Shown: one piece after another, positions 28,562 to 37,354 of the stretch
Numbering within the stretch: the first letter of the stretch is position 1
Layout: each line of letters starts with the position of its first letter
Origin: Devosia sp. 2618
GTDB taxonomy: Bacteria > Pseudomonadota > Alphaproteobacteria > Rhizobiales > Devosiaceae
Direction: 5' to 3'
Assembly: GCF_040546815.1 (NCBI RefSeq)
Contig: NZ_JBEPOO010000001.1
Coordinates: 1,426,001-1,490,000, forward strand
Length of the DNA stretch: 64,000 nucleotides
Program-made: the position numbers and the translations under genes
The notes under the pieces: generated by a model
Database searches by the model: none
Told to the model about the DNA's origin: nothing
Seen by the model: only the letters and a program-made list of their open reading frames with translations

Positions 28562-29240
28562 GCCACATCTGGTTCTGACCAACGTTCACCGCCACTATGG
28601 CGAAGGCGACAAGGTCGTCCGCGTTCTCGAATCCGCCAATCTTACGGTGGCGAGCGGCGAGCTGGTCGCTCTGGTCGCTCCATCGGGCGCCGGAAAATCG
28701 ACGCTACTGCATCTGTCGGGCCTGCTCGAAAGCCCGCAGGGTGGTGAGATCGAGATCATTGGCATCAAGACCAGCAAGCTTGGGGATCGCGGCCGCACGC
28801 AACTGCGCCGCTCGACCGTTGGCTATGTCTATCAGTTCCACCACCTGCTGCCAGAGTTCACTGCGCTCGAGAATGTTTCGATGCCGCAGCTGATCGCCGG
28901 CAAGTCGCAGCAGGAAGCCGACAAGCGTTCGATGGAATTGCTGGATCTGCTCGGTGTGGCGCCACGCGCCAGCCATCGTCCGGCCGAGCTTTCGGGCGGC
29001 GAGCAGCAGCGTATCGCCATTGCCCGCGCTGCAGCCAACCATCCCAAGGTTATTCTGGCTGACGAACCGACCGGCAATCTTGATCCGGAAACCAGCGATA
29101 TCGTCTTTGGCGCGCTGGCCAACCTGATCAAGAATGAGGGCGCTGCCGCCCTCATAGCCACCCACAATCACGATCTGGCCCGTCGCGCGGACCGTATCGT
29201 GACGCTCAAGGGTGGTCTCGTTATCGACCACGAACTCTAG
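28554..29240 (+). CDS. lolD: Lipoprotein-releasing ABC transporter ATPase LolD
   Basis: A 228-residue ATPase partner of LolC. Walker A is APSGAGKST at residues 42-50 (first Gly replaced by Ala), the Q-loop is near [17 protein letters not shown], the ABC signature is [14 protein letters not shown], Walker B is [12 protein letters not shown], and the His switch is in ATHNHD. The ATG at 28554 overlaps the last 8 bp of lolC. Confidence 0.95.
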   Translation: MSKPHLVLTNVHRHYGEGDKVVRVLESANLTVASGELVALVAPSGAGKSTLLHLSGLLESPQGGEIEIIGIKTSKLGDRGRTQLRRSTVGYVYQFHHLLPEFTALENVSMPQLIAGKSQQEADKRSMELLDLLGVAPRASHRPAELSGGEQQRIAIARAAANHPKVILADEPTGNLDPETSDIVFGALANLIKNEGAAALIATHNHDLARRADRIVTLKGGLVIDHEL

Positions 29241-29241
29241 G

Positions 29242-29262
29242 AGCGGCGCTTAGAGCGCCGCT
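29242..29262. terminator. Hairpin between convergent lolD and HIT genes
   Basis: A perfect 9-bp inverted repeat AGCGGCGCT / AGCGCCGCT with a TAG loop, overlapping the HIT gene's stop codon. No T-run on either side, so it is a weak or rho-assisted bidirectional terminator at best. Confidence 0.45.
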
Positions 29263-29666
29263 GCAATGTCCTTGGCCAATACGGCCAGTTCGGCATCGTC
29301 AGCCTTGCCGCCGCCGTGGGCGCCCAGCGCCACGCCGTCATAGACGGGAATGATGTGGAAATGCAGGTGGAACACTGTCTGCCCGGCCGGTGCTTCGTTG
29401 AACTGGGCCAGCCGAATGCCATCTGCGCCCGTCACACCCTTCACAGCCTTCGCCACCCGTTGAACCAGTGGCATCACGGCCGATAGCGCCGCCGGATCAG
29501 CGTCCAAAAGGTTACGCGAGGCGGCCTTTGGGATCACCAGTGCGTGGCCGCGCGACTGCGGGAAAATATCCAGCATCACGATAGCGGTATCGTCCTCATA
29601 GACCTTGTGCGCCGGCAGTTCCCCGCGCAGGATCTTGGCGAAAATATTGCTGGAATCGTAGGTCAT
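29250..29666 (-). CDS. HIT family hydrolase
   Basis: A 138-residue histidine-triad nucleotide phosphohydrolase or transferase (Hint-like). The catalytic motif HLHFHIIP is at residues 100-107, and the N-terminal IFAKILRGELPAHKVYEDD is typical. The ATG at 29666 has GAGGG upstream; longer in-frame starts add an unrelated N-terminus. Family members hydrolyse AMP-lysine-type phosphoramidates; the true substrate is unknown. It converges on lolD. Confidence 0.92.
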   Translation of the reverse strand: MTYDSSNIFAKILRGELPAHKVYEDDTAIVMLDIFPQSRGHALVIPKAASRNLLDADPAALSAVMPLVQRVAKAVKGVTGADGIRLAQFNEAPAGQTVFHLHFHIIPVYDGVALGAHGGGKADDAELAVLAKDIAAAL

Positions 29667-29749
29667 GGCACCCTCTGTTTGCTGTTGCCCAGACCTAGTA
29701 CCAGCATGCCCGAAAGCGCAAGCTTGTCCGGGCACTATGGGAGGATCAA

Positions 29750-30760
29750 ATGCGGGCAGTTCGGCTGGAAGACATCGGGCACATGGCGATGCGCGAGGTG
29801 GACAAACCCAAGGCCGGACCGGGCGAAGTCCTCGTTCGCGTTGAGGCCGCCGGTATTTGCGGCTCCGACCGCCACATGTTCAAGGGCGAGTTCCCCACCG
29901 GGCGCCCGGTGACGCTGGGGCACGAATTCTGCGGTATCGTTGAATCCATCGGTGATGGCGTCTCGCGATTCTCGGGCGGTGAACGCGTTACGGTCGATCC
30001 CAACATCTCATGCGGCGTATGTAGTTCGTGCCGCCGTGGCCGGCCCAATCTCTGCGCCAGTCTCACCGCTATCGGTGTGTTCCGTGACGGTGGCTTTGCC
30101 GACTATGTCGCAGTGCCGCAGCGGCAGGCATTCCTCCTGCCAGCTGATCTCAATCCCGTGCATGGTGCCTTCAGCGAGCCGCTGGCCTGCTGCCTGCATG
30201 CCCTGGACATTGCCCGCATCAAGCCCGGCGATAGTGTTGCCGTGCTCGGTGGCGGGGTCATTGGTCTGTTGATGGTGCAGCTCGCTCGTCTGGCCGGGGC
30301 GGGGCAGGTGATCCTGGTCACGCGCCAGAAGGCACGTCGTGACCTGGCGCTGCAGATCGGCGCGTCGTTGGCGTTCGACCCCTCTGGCGAGGATGCCGTG
30401 GCCGCAATTCACGATGCCACTGATGGTGGCGTCGATGTGGTGCTCGAATGTGCCGGTGTGCCCGAAACCCTGCGCGACGGCTTGCGCATGGTGCGGCCGG
30501 GTGGCGCGTTCGTGCTGTTTGGCGTAACGCCCGCTGGCGTTGAGGTGCCGATCACGCCCTTTGACATGCTGGTGCGCGAAATCCGGCTTGAAGCGGCCTA
30601 TCTCAATCCGCTGACCCATGCCCGCGCGGCCAAGATGGTGACCAGCGGCGTGCTGGAACTGGATCGTCTTATTACCCGCACCATCGGGCTCGATCAGGTC
30701 GCGTCCGTTGTCGGCTCCGCGCCAGAGCAGGGCGAGATCAAGGTGATCGTGCGGCCCTAG
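29750..30760 (+). CDS. Zinc-dependent alcohol dehydrogenase (MDR family)
   Basis: A 336-residue medium-chain dehydrogenase. The catalytic zinc ligands are Cys37, His58 and Glu59 (GHEFCG). The structural zinc has Cys88, Cys91, Cys94 and Cys102 (CGVCSSCRRGRPNLC). The Rossmann motif VLGGGVIGLLMVQLA is in the second half. The set fits polyol/sorbitol- or threonine-type NAD-dependent dehydrogenases; the substrate cannot be told. GGGAGG at 29739-29744 precedes the ATG. Its stop abuts, with no gap, the stop of the leftward gene that follows. Confidence 0.9.
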   Translation: MRAVRLEDIGHMAMREVDKPKAGPGEVLVRVEAAGICGSDRHMFKGEFPTGRPVTLGHEFCGIVESIGDGVSRFSGGERVTVDPNISCGVCSSCRRGRPNLCASLTAIGVFRDGGFADYVAVPQRQAFLLPADLNPVHGAFSEPLACCLHALDIARIKPGDSVAVLGGGVIGLLMVQLARLAGAGQVILVTRQKARRDLALQIGASLAFDPSGEDAVAAIHDATDGGVDVVLECAGVPETLRDGLRMVRPGGAFVLFGVTPAGVEVPITPFDMLVREIRLEAAYLNPLTHARAAKMVTSGVLELDRLITRTIGLDQVASVVGSAPEQGEIKVIVRP

Positions 30761-31882
30761 CTATTCGGCCGGCGCGTCCTGCGTTTCGGGCTTCTGGAAG
30801 TAGCGGAAGCGGAAGAAATTGAGGAAGGCCAGGCCGGTAAAGGTAACCGGCACGTAGCGGAAGCCGCGGCGGATAAAGAACAGTGCGATCTTTACCGCCG
30901 TCTCCGCGCTCATCGCGCCCTTGCCCATGGCTGAGGTGAAGGACGACGGCACGATGTGGCGGTAGATCAGCGCGTCGGAGCGATAAAACTCGCGGGCGCG
31001 CAGGGCAAAGGCCCGCTTGGATGCCGAATAGTCCTTGAGCTCGTCCATGCCCATATCGCCGTGGAACTCGACCTCCGAGCCCAGCGCCCAGACTTCGGGT
31101 GGCGCCAGACGGGTCTTGCCGATCTCAGTGAACAGTTCGGTCAGTTCGCGGAAAGTGACATTGTTGGCGTTCCAGCAATCGTCGCTCTTGGCGCCGTGCG
31201 ACAGGATCAGGACATCGGCGTTTTCCAGCTTTGTACGCATCGCTTCGTAATTGTCCGGGGTGAAATCGACGCCGGACTTGGCTGTTTCGACAATGCCGCC
31301 CAGCTTGGTGAGCTTTTTGACCATGGCGGAACCGAAGGCGCCGCTGGCGCCAGTAACGAGGAAGCGACGGCCTTCAATCTGGCAGGATTTGCCGAAGATC
31401 AGGTCGAATACATTGGCGAATGACGAGAAGAAATTGTGCGGATAGACGTGATGCATGGCGTGGTAATTATTGTCTACCCACAGCATGTTCTGCTGCCCGC
31501 CGACGCGATCCATCGACATGTGATTGTAGTCGAGGCCTTCTTCCTTGAGCGTCATGACCAGCATGAAAGTGCGGACCACGGCGACTGCCGCGATCGGCGC
31601 CCATGGGAAAACCAGCAGGAAAATCAGCGTGCCGAGCATCGAGGTCAGGTATTCGGGCAGCACGTGGAACCAGATATTGGCCCGCGCATAGGCCGGGTTG
31701 ATCTGCATATCGAGGCCGAGGAATTTGTGGTGCACCCAGTGCCACGACGAGAACTTCCGCAGCAGCGGATTGCTCGAGCCTTCCCACTTGTGCAGCGTCC
31801 AGTGCAGCGCGTCGAACAGCGCCGTTGAGACCACGAATACAAGCACGGCTTGCAGGATGAAAACGACAATGTCCCAGATCAT
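30761..31882 (-). CDS. Sterol desaturase-like / short-chain dehydrogenase fusion
   Basis: A 373-residue two-domain protein. Residues 1 to about 165 are a membrane fatty acid hydroxylase/sterol desaturase domain with helices at about 5-25 and 80-110. Its di-iron His boxes are HWTLH (27-31), HWVHH (48-52) and HAMHH (141-145). Residues about 172-360 are a Rossmann SDR: TGASGAFG at 177-184, LSHGA at 228-232 and the catalytic YSASK at 285-289. Cyanobacterial proteins annotated 'bifunctional sterol desaturase/short-chain dehydrogenase' have this architecture, and plant CER1/CER3 wax enzymes have a related plan. It may hydroxylate and oxidise or reduce one membrane lipid; the substrate is unknown. 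It lies downstream of, and codirectional with, the COG3146 gene. Confidence 0.85.
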   Translation of the reverse strand: MIWDIVVFILQAVLVFVVSTALFDALHWTLHKWEGSSNPLLRKFSSWHWVHHKFLGLDMQINPAYARANIWFHVLPEYLTSMLGTLIFLLVFPWAPIAAVAVVRTFMLVMTLKEEGLDYNHMSMDRVGGQQNMLWVDNNYHAMHHVYPHNFFSSFANVFDLIFGKSCQIEGRRFLVTGASGAFGSAMVKKLTKLGGIVETAKSGVDFTPDNYEAMRTKLENADVLILSHGAKSDDCWNANNVTFRELTELFTEIGKTRLAPPEVWALGSEVEFHGDMGMDELKDYSASKRAFALRAREFYRSDALIYRHIVPSSFTSAMGKGAMSAETAVKIALFFIRRGFRYVPVTFTGLAFLNFFRFRYFQKPETQDAPAE

Positions 31883-31936
31883 GGGTCCCTACATAAAGCT
31901 GTTGGGAGGTCGGTGGAAGTGCGTTAGTGCCACGGC

Positions 31937-33115
31937 TTAGCGATCGGTGCGCTCACCCTTGCGGAATGGGGTGAACTCTTCGAGCATTTCCTGATTGCGC
32001 TCCACGGAGCGGCGCTCCTGCTCCAGATAGTCCGCGACAGCGCTGCGCAGGCCGGGATGGGCTATCCAGTGGACGGAATAGGTGGAGGAGGGGGCGTAGC
32101 CCCGCGCCAGCTTATGTTCGCCCTGTGCGCCTGCCTCGACGACTGCCAGCTTGTGTTCGATGGCGTAGTCGATGGCCTGATAATAGCAGAGCTCGAAATG
32201 GAGGAACGGCACGTCGCGCGTACAGCCCCAGTTGCGGCCGAAGATGCGATCCTTGCCGACGAAATTGATGGCGCCGGCAATTGGCGTGGGCCCGTCATAG
32301 GCCAGCATCAGCACGATGCGGTCAGCCATGGTCTCGTTGAGGCGTGAGAAGAATTCGCGGTTAAGATAGGGGCGGCCCCATTTGCGGGCGCCGGTGTCCT
32401 CGTAGAAATCGTAGAATGCGTCCCAATGGTGCTCCTTGAGGTCCGCACCTGACAGCCACCTGACGGTCAGCCCATCGGAGAGCGCGTCGCGCCGTTCGCG
32501 GCGGATGGTCTTGCGCTTGCGCGATGACAGGGTTTCGAGGAATTCCTCGAAGCTAACAAAACCCTCATTGTGCCAATGGAACTGAGTATCGACGCGCCGC
32601 AGCCAGCCATCGGCTTCGATTTCGGCAGCTTCGGCTTCGGGCACAAAAGTTGCATGTACGGATGAGGCTTCGCGCTGTGTCGCGAGTTGCTGGGCGGTCG
32701 ACAGTAGAGCGGCCCTGATGGCCGGATCACCGGATGGCACCAACAGCTTTGGCGCAGTGGCAGGGGTGAACGGCACAGAGCATTGCAGCTTGGGGTAATA
32801 GCTGCCGCCGGCACGCTCAAGCGCGTCGGCCCAACCGTGGTCGAACACATATTCGCCCATGGAGTGGGTCTTGAGAAACAGCGGCATCAGGCCGAGTGGC
32901 GTGCCGGCGTCGTCGCTCAGCAGAATGTGCTGCGGCCGCCAGCCGGTGCGGCCCGTGGCACAGCCCGATTCTTCCAGGGCCAGGAAAAACGCATGGTCCA
33001 GAAACGGGTTATCGGTACGCCCATCGGTGGATGGCACAAGCGAATTCCACGTCTCAGCAGGGATGCTGGCCGTGGTGGGGTGGATGGTGGCGCGAAGTGT
33101 GGGCTGGTCAGCCAA
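31937..33115 (-). CDS. GNAT-fold acyltransferase, COG3146 (FemAB-like)
   Basis: A 392-residue cytosolic protein of the family annotated 'peptidogalycan biosynthesis protein' or FemAB_like. Conserved stretches are NPFLDHAFFLALEESG near the N-terminus, FLETLSSRKRKTIRRERR in the middle, and the second GNAT-like half with GRNWGCTRDVPFLHFELCYYQAIDYAI and EAGAQGEHKLARGY. Double-GNAT architecture suggests aminoacyl or acyl transfer, but no substrate has been shown for this clade. It commonly neighbours RidA, GDPD and HIT genes in rhizobia, as here. Confidence 0.88.
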   Translation of the reverse strand: MADQPTLRATIHPTTASIPAETWNSLVPSTDGRTDNPFLDHAFFLALEESGCATGRTGWRPQHILLSDDAGTPLGLMPLFLKTHSMGEYVFDHGWADALERAGGSYYPKLQCSVPFTPATAPKLLVPSGDPAIRAALLSTAQQLATQREASSVHATFVPEAEAAEIEADGWLRRVDTQFHWHNEGFVSFEEFLETLSSRKRKTIRRERRDALSDGLTVRWLSGADLKEHHWDAFYDFYEDTGARKWGRPYLNREFFSRLNETMADRIVLMLAYDGPTPIAGAINFVGKDRIFGRNWGCTRDVPFLHFELCYYQAIDYAIEHKLAVVEAGAQGEHKLARGYAPSSTYSVHWIAHPGLRSAVADYLEQERRSVERNQEMLEEFTPFRKGERTDR

Positions 33116-33133
33116 GGGAAGTCCCGGCGCGGG

Positions 33134-33961
33134 TCAACAGGTCTGATAGAAATAGGACGGTTCGCCCGACATTGTAAGGTTGCGGTCGCGTCGTATCACG
33201 GAGATTTTGCTGCCGCGTGCTTCGCAGGCCGTTTCGAAATAGGCGGCGTCAGTATCGGTGTATTCGATTTCCAGCACATGGGCGCCGAACACGTCGGTGT
33301 ACTCACCGCACTCGTCATAGACTTGGCATGATTCCACGATGGCAAAATCGAAGCCTGCAGCCTTGCCGCGGTCGCCGAGTTCGGCGCCATTCTTCTGGCC
33401 GAAAGCCAGCCCGAGCGAATGGGCAAAGCGCGCCAGGTCGGCGGCATAGGACAGATTGTCGTCAAGCTTGAGCGCGCCGTCTGAGCGCGAATAGGTATCG
33501 AGGTTGTCGGCTTCGATGGCTTGGTATCCGTCCGTGGCACATTTCGCGATCCAGCCGCTGACGATGCCGAACAGTGCCGCACGCTTTTGCGGTGTGCTGG
33601 TGTCGAGCAGGATTTCGCCGGGCCAGTTTGGGTCTTCGAAGAGCTTGCCAGATGGGTCTTTCAGCAGGAGGTCGGCATGCTCGCCCCTCCACAAATCCAG
33701 CTCCTGCGGCTGGGTCTGGAAGGCGTTGATGTAGCAGATGTTGTAGAGCCCCGGCACGGCGGGCTCAGCGCGATCGCGGCTGAGGGTGGTTACGCCTTCC
33801 GGTGGCGGATAAGCGCCGCCCAGCTGGGAATCATATTGGCCTCCGGCCGGTGGCGGCGACACTTCCACGGCGTGGACTGGCGCCACCCCGAGCAACGCCA
33901 GCGCTATCAGCGCCCAAAACTTACGCAGGATCGAAGCCTTCAAAGACGATCTGATCAACAA
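33134..33961 (-). CDS. Secreted GH114-like (endo-alpha-1,4-polygalactosaminidase) protein
   Basis: 275 residues. The signal peptide is around LRKFWALIALALLGVAPVHA, and the rest is a TIM-barrel of the GH114 type: LYNICYINAFQTQPQE, then EILLDTSTPQKRAALFGIVSGWI, GYQAIEADNLDTYSRS (conserved acidic residues) and FGQKNGAEL. These enzymes cut galactosaminogalactan-type polymers. The only in-frame starts are TTG codons (33961 or 33943), both inside the 3' end of the upstream gene, so the exact start is uncertain and translation is probably coupled. No similar gene is expected in this otherwise conserved neighbourhood. Confidence 0.78.
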   Translation of the reverse strand: MLIRSSLKASILRKFWALIALALLGVAPVHAVEVSPPPAGGQYDSQLGGAYPPPEGVTTLSRDRAEPAVPGLYNICYINAFQTQPQELDLWRGEHADLLLKDPSGKLFEDPNWPGEILLDTSTPQKRAALFGIVSGWIAKCATDGYQAIEADNLDTYSRSDGALKLDDNLSYAADLARFAHSLGLAFGQKNGAELGDRGKAAGFDFAIVESCQVYDECGEYTDVFGAHVLEIEYTDTDAAYFETACEARGSKISVIRRDRNLTMSGEPSYFYQTC

Positions 33962-34673
33962 ATGGCCGGGCCGCGTCGGCTTCTGCTGCTGACTTGATGG
34001 TCCAGGCCGTTACTGGCTTGCCGAGCGCACGCCAGAAGATGATGGCGGGGAGCTGCAGCGCGTTCTTGTCACAGGAAATGAAATCGAACTGGGTTTCGTG
34101 CCAATGCAGCAGATGCCGCAGGGTGTAGCGCTGGTTTTCGGTGAGGTAGGTGTCTTCGGCGGGATCGGCAAAATCATAGGTGATGATGCCGCGTGGACCG
34201 GTGAAGCCAAACTGACGGATCGCCGTCAGCAGGTTTGGATCAAACGATTCTATGGTGACCGGGCCGTCATAGCCCTTGAGCGCTTCGGCAACGGCGCGGG
34301 CCAGCAATTGGGTGCCCGTCGCGTCGCGCTGGTGCTTGAGCTCGATCTGCAGCAGTGCGCGACCAGCGATCTGCGACAGGAACGCCCCGAACCGCTGTGG
34401 GCAGTCGCCAGCGGCGCTGCCGAGCAGTGGGGTGGACGTGATGTCGGCTGCGGTCACATCGGCTACCGCGCCGCCTTTGCCCAGTAGGCGCTTCATGTCG
34501 TCGTCGTGGAAAACAACCGGCACGCCGTCGCTGGTCAGTTGCACGTCGCACTCGATGGCGAAGCCGCCGGTAATGGCGGCCTCGAAGGCGCTCGCTGTGT
34601 TTTCGATCACGCCCGCGGCGCTGTTATGCAGGCCGCGATGCGCGATCGGATTTGGAAACAGGGCGTCGGTCAT
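33921..34673 (-). CDS. Glycerophosphodiester phosphodiesterase
   Basis: A 250-residue GDPD TIM-barrel that hydrolyses glycerophosphodiesters to glycerol-3-phosphate and an alcohol. Catalytic HRGLHN is at residues 12-17, the metal ligands ECDV at 41-44, and HDDD at 56-59. No signal peptide, so cytosolic. The ATG at 34673 has GAGG 5-6 bases ahead; an ATG 36 bases upstream is less likely. Its 3' end overlaps the GH114-like gene. Confidence 0.9.
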   Translation of the reverse strand: MTDALFPNPIAHRGLHNSAAGVIENTASAFEAAITGGFAIECDVQLTSDGVPVVFHDDDMKRLLGKGGAVADVTAADITSTPLLGSAAGDCPQRFGAFLSQIAGRALLQIELKHQRDATGTQLLARAVAEALKGYDGPVTIESFDPNLLTAIRQFGFTGPRGIITYDFADPAEDTYLTENQRYTLRHLLHWHETQFDFISCDKNALQLPAIIFWRALGKPVTAWTIKSAAEADAARPFVDQIVFEGFDPA

Positions 34674-34733
34674 GCTGGCCTCGTCATAGTTGAGACGCCT
34701 CAATGACATCGGATTGTGACAGTGGCGTTGCGC

Positions 34734-35192
34734 CTAGACTTCGATAACCGCGTCGATTTCGACGGCGGCACCAAAGGGCAGGGAGACGACGCCGAAGGCC
34801 GCGCGGGCATGTTTGCCCTTGTCGCCCAGCACGCCAACCAGCAGGTTCGAGCAGCCATTGGCCACCAGGTGCTGTTCGGTAAATTCAGGTGTCGAGGCCA
34901 CAAGGACCGTCACCTTGAGCACGCGCTTGATGTCTTCGAGTGGTACGCCGCCGATATGAACGACCTGGGACAAAATGTTGACCGCTGCCAGTTCGGCAGC
35001 ATTGCCGCCCTGGACGACATTCATGTTGTCGCCGAGCAGTCCGGTGACCACGCCATTTGCTTCGGCTGAAATCTGGCCGGAGACATAGAGGATGTTGCCG
35101 GACCGGGCCACGGAAACGTAGCTGGCCACAGGTGCCTTTGGCGCTGGCAGTTCATAGCCATATTCACGGAGCTTTTCGATCGGACTGGTCAT
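34734..35192 (-). CDS. RidA family (YjgF/YER057c/UK114) protein
   Basis: 152 residues of the chorismate mutase-like RidA fold. It carries YVSVARSGNILYVSGQIS, AELAAVNILSQV and the C-terminal HARAAFGVVSLPFGAAVEIDAVIEV. It is the longer, non-archetypal RidA subgroup (about 150 residues) and lacks the canonical Arg in the R-x-S-T-Y segment, having RAAFGVVSLP. So 2-aminoacrylate deaminase activity is not assured. It is coupled by a 4-bp overlap to dinB upstream. Confidence 0.9.
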   Translation of the reverse strand: MTSPIEKLREYGYELPAPKAPVASYVSVARSGNILYVSGQISAEANGVVTGLLGDNMNVVQGGNAAELAAVNILSQVVHIGGVPLEDIKRVLKVTVLVASTPEFTEQHLVANGCSNLLVGVLGDKGKHARAAFGVVSLPFGAAVEIDAVIEV

Positions 35193-36511
35193 CTGGTCTT
35201 GCCTTCGTTCTGGTCGTCTTGTTCTGCCGGCTGCGGAGCCGGCTTGTGTTTGTATAGCTTGCCGCGCACCACAGCCTCTCGGCCAAAACGGGTACGCACG
35301 CGGTCCATGGCCCGCTCTGCGGCGGCCTTGCGGGCGATGGCCGGCTCCAGCAAGTCTGCCGGATCACTGCCGTCGGCCATATCGATACCCGAAACTCCGA
35401 TTCCAATCAGCCGGAAAGCGGTGCCGTCGACCTCGCGTTGCAGCAGTGAAAGGCCGTTTTCGTAAATCACATTGGCCAATTGCGTCGGGATCATCAAATG
35501 CCGAGCGCGTGTGCGCAAGCGGAAACCCGCCGATTTGAGTTTGAGCGTCACCGTGTCGCCCACGACATTCTTGGCTTTCAGCCGCTCGGACAGGCGTTCG
35601 GTGACATTGAGCAGCTCGGTGGAGAGGGCATCGAGCGAGCTGATGTCGGTGTTGAAGGTGGTTTCCGAGGAGATGGTTTTCATCTCGCTGTCGGAGGAGA
35701 TTCGGCGGCTATCCTCGCCGCGCGACAGGCGGGCCAGCCTTGCGCCGGTTTCGCCATAGCGGCGCATCAGGTTTTCCGGCGGTTCGTCCTGCAACTGACC
35801 GATGGTGACGAGGCCATCCTTGCGCAGGGTTTCGGCGAAGACCTTGCCGACACCGTAGATCATGCTGATCGGCTTGGGCGCGAGGAAGGAAATGGTTTCG
35901 GCGGCGCCGATCACCGCGTAGCCGCGGGGCTTGTCGAGGTCGGAGGCGATCTTCGCCAAGAACTTGTTGTGGCTCAGGCCCACGGAAATGGAGACGCCGA
36001 GTTCGGTCTCGATGGTCTTGGAAAAGCGGGCCAGTACAAGGGCAGGGGGCGCCTTGTGCAGCGCCTGGGTGCCCGCCAGGTCCAGGAAGGCCTCATCGAG
36101 CGACAGTGGCTCCACCAGCGGCGTCAGCGCATCCATGTGCTGGCGAATCTGGCGGCTGACGGCAACGTATTTGGCCATGTTCGGTTTGATGACCACGGCG
36201 TCCGGGCACAGCTGCAGGGCCTTGAACATCGGCATGGCCGAGCGGACGCCGGATTGGCGGGCGATATAACAGCAGGTCGAGACAACACCGCGTACGCCTC
36301 CACCGATGATCAACGGCTTGTCGCGCAGGCTTGGATCGTCCCGCTTTTCAACCGAGGCGTAGAAGGCATCGCAGTCGACATGGGCCGTGGTGAGCGCGAA
36401 CAGCTCTGCATGGCTGCGCAAGCGCGGCGAGCCACATTTAGGGCAGCGGCGCGGCACGACGGGGCTGGTCCCGTGCGCAATGCAATCGCGGCAGAGCCAG
36501 TCGGCCGACAT
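35189..36511 (-). CDS. dinB: DNA polymerase IV with N-terminal zinc finger
   Basis: A 440-residue Y-family translesion polymerase. An N-terminal extension carries a zinc ribbon (Cys7, Cys10, Cys23, Cys26), seen in many alphaproteobacterial DinB proteins but not in E. coli. The polymerase starts at AHVDCDAFYASVEKRD with catalytic Asp46. PLSLDEAFLDL holds the second acidic pair, then the HhH thumb, the little finger domain and a Lys/Pro-rich tail. No QLxLF clamp motif is obvious at the C-terminus. It lies 3 bp after the DUF3572 gene. Confidence 0.94.
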   Translation of the reverse strand: MSADWLCRDCIAHGTSPVVPRRCPKCGSPRLRSHAELFALTTAHVDCDAFYASVEKRDDPSLRDKPLIIGGGVRGVVSTCCYIARQSGVRSAMPMFKALQLCPDAVVIKPNMAKYVAVSRQIRQHMDALTPLVEPLSLDEAFLDLAGTQALHKAPPALVLARFSKTIETELGVSISVGLSHNKFLAKIASDLDKPRGYAVIGAAETISFLAPKPISMIYGVGKVFAETLRKDGLVTIGQLQDEPPENLMRRYGETGARLARLSRGEDSRRISSDSEMKTISSETTFNTDISSLDALSTELLNVTERLSERLKAKNVVGDTVTLKLKSAGFRLRTRARHLMIPTQLANVIYENGLSLLQREVDGTAFRLIGIGVSGIDMADGSDPADLLEPAIARKAAAERAMDRVRTRFGREAVVRGKLYKHKPAPQPAEQDDQNEGKTR

Positions 36512-36513
36512 GG

Positions 36514-36792
36514 TTACCCCGCCGGGTTGAGCCGATACCAGACCCGCATGAACTGCTCCGGCGACATGCCAGAGTTCGCGCAGAAAGCGAGTAGAATCGG
36601 TTCGTTTGAGGCAAAGTAATCCACGAGCCCGCGTTGCAGCGCGGGCGATCCGACAGAGCGACGAAGGGCTTCGGGATCAAGACCGGCATGCTGCATGAAA
36701 GACAGCAATTCTTCCGGGTTTTCGGCCAGATAGCCAAGGCATGCCTCGGCCAGTGGAGCGACAGAGTGTTCGATAGTTTCTGAACGCGGCAC
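36514..36792 (-). CDS. DUF3572 family protein
   Basis: 92 residues, all helical, with ALGYLAENPEELLSFMQHAGLDPEALRR-like pattern (CLGYLAENPEELLSFMQ at about 19-35) and the C-terminal MSPEQFMRVWYRLNPAG. The family is found next to dinB and divergent from divK in Hyphomicrobiales, matching this context. Function unknown. First gene of the leftward dinB-ridA group. Confidence 0.85.
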   Translation of the reverse strand: MPRSETIEHSVAPLAEACLGYLAENPEELLSFMQHAGLDPEALRRSVGSPALQRGLVDYFASNEPILLAFCANSGMSPEQFMRVWYRLNPAG

Positions 36793-36891
36793 TGCCCAGC
36801 CTCATTTGGTGTTTTGTAAGAGATTCAATGGTAGCTGAATGGGGCGGCAAAGCGAAGCGTCGCCAGCGCCTGAAGGCGCGAGGAAGGACAA

Positions 36892-37263
36892 ATGCCCAAG
36901 ACTGTTATGATCGTTGAAGACAATGAGCTCAATATGAAGCTCTTCAACGACCTGCTCGAATCGCGCGGCTACTCGGTGATCCAGACCCGTAACGGTATGG
37001 AAGCGCTCGATCTTGCGCGTGCCCATCAGCCTGATTTGATTCTGATGGACATCCAGCTGCCAGAGGTTTCCGGCCTTGTCGTCACCAAGTGGCTCAAGGA
37101 CGACGACGACCTGGCCCACATCCCCGTAATCGCCGTTACGGCGTTTGCCATGAAGGGCGATGAGGAGCGGATTCTGCAGGGCGGCTGCGAGGGTTACATA
37201 AGTAAACCAATCTCGGTGCCTCACTTTCTGGAAACTATTGCACGCTACATTGGCCCTGCCTGA
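36892..37263 (+). CDS. divK: Single-domain response regulator DivK
   Basis: A 123-residue receiver domain without output domain. The acidic pocket is Glu9/Asp10, phospho-acceptor Asp53 in LILMDIQLP, Thr near AVTAFAM and Lys in YISKP. In alphaproteobacteria DivK is phosphorylated by PleC/DivJ-type kinases and controls CckA-CtrA and cell division asymmetry. AGGAAGGA 4 bases ahead of the ATG is a strong ribosome site. pleD follows 91 bp on, the classic pair. Confidence 0.95.
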   Translation: MPKTVMIVEDNELNMKLFNDLLESRGYSVIQTRNGMEALDLARAHQPDLILMDIQLPEVSGLVVTKWLKDDDDLAHIPVIAVTAFAMKGDEERILQGGCEGYISKPISVPHFLETIARYIGPA

Positions 37264-37354
37264 GCCAGTAGAGACAGTTTAACTGCTTTCCTGATCGGCC
37301 GAACGATACCGACGGTAGACGCCGTCGGCCGTCGCACAGATTTCGGGGCTTACA

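Noticed and set aside
33921..33961. Frameshift between GDPD and the GH114-like gene
   Set aside because: Both proteins have complete domains, and the overlap is explained by a TTG start within the upstream gene's end.
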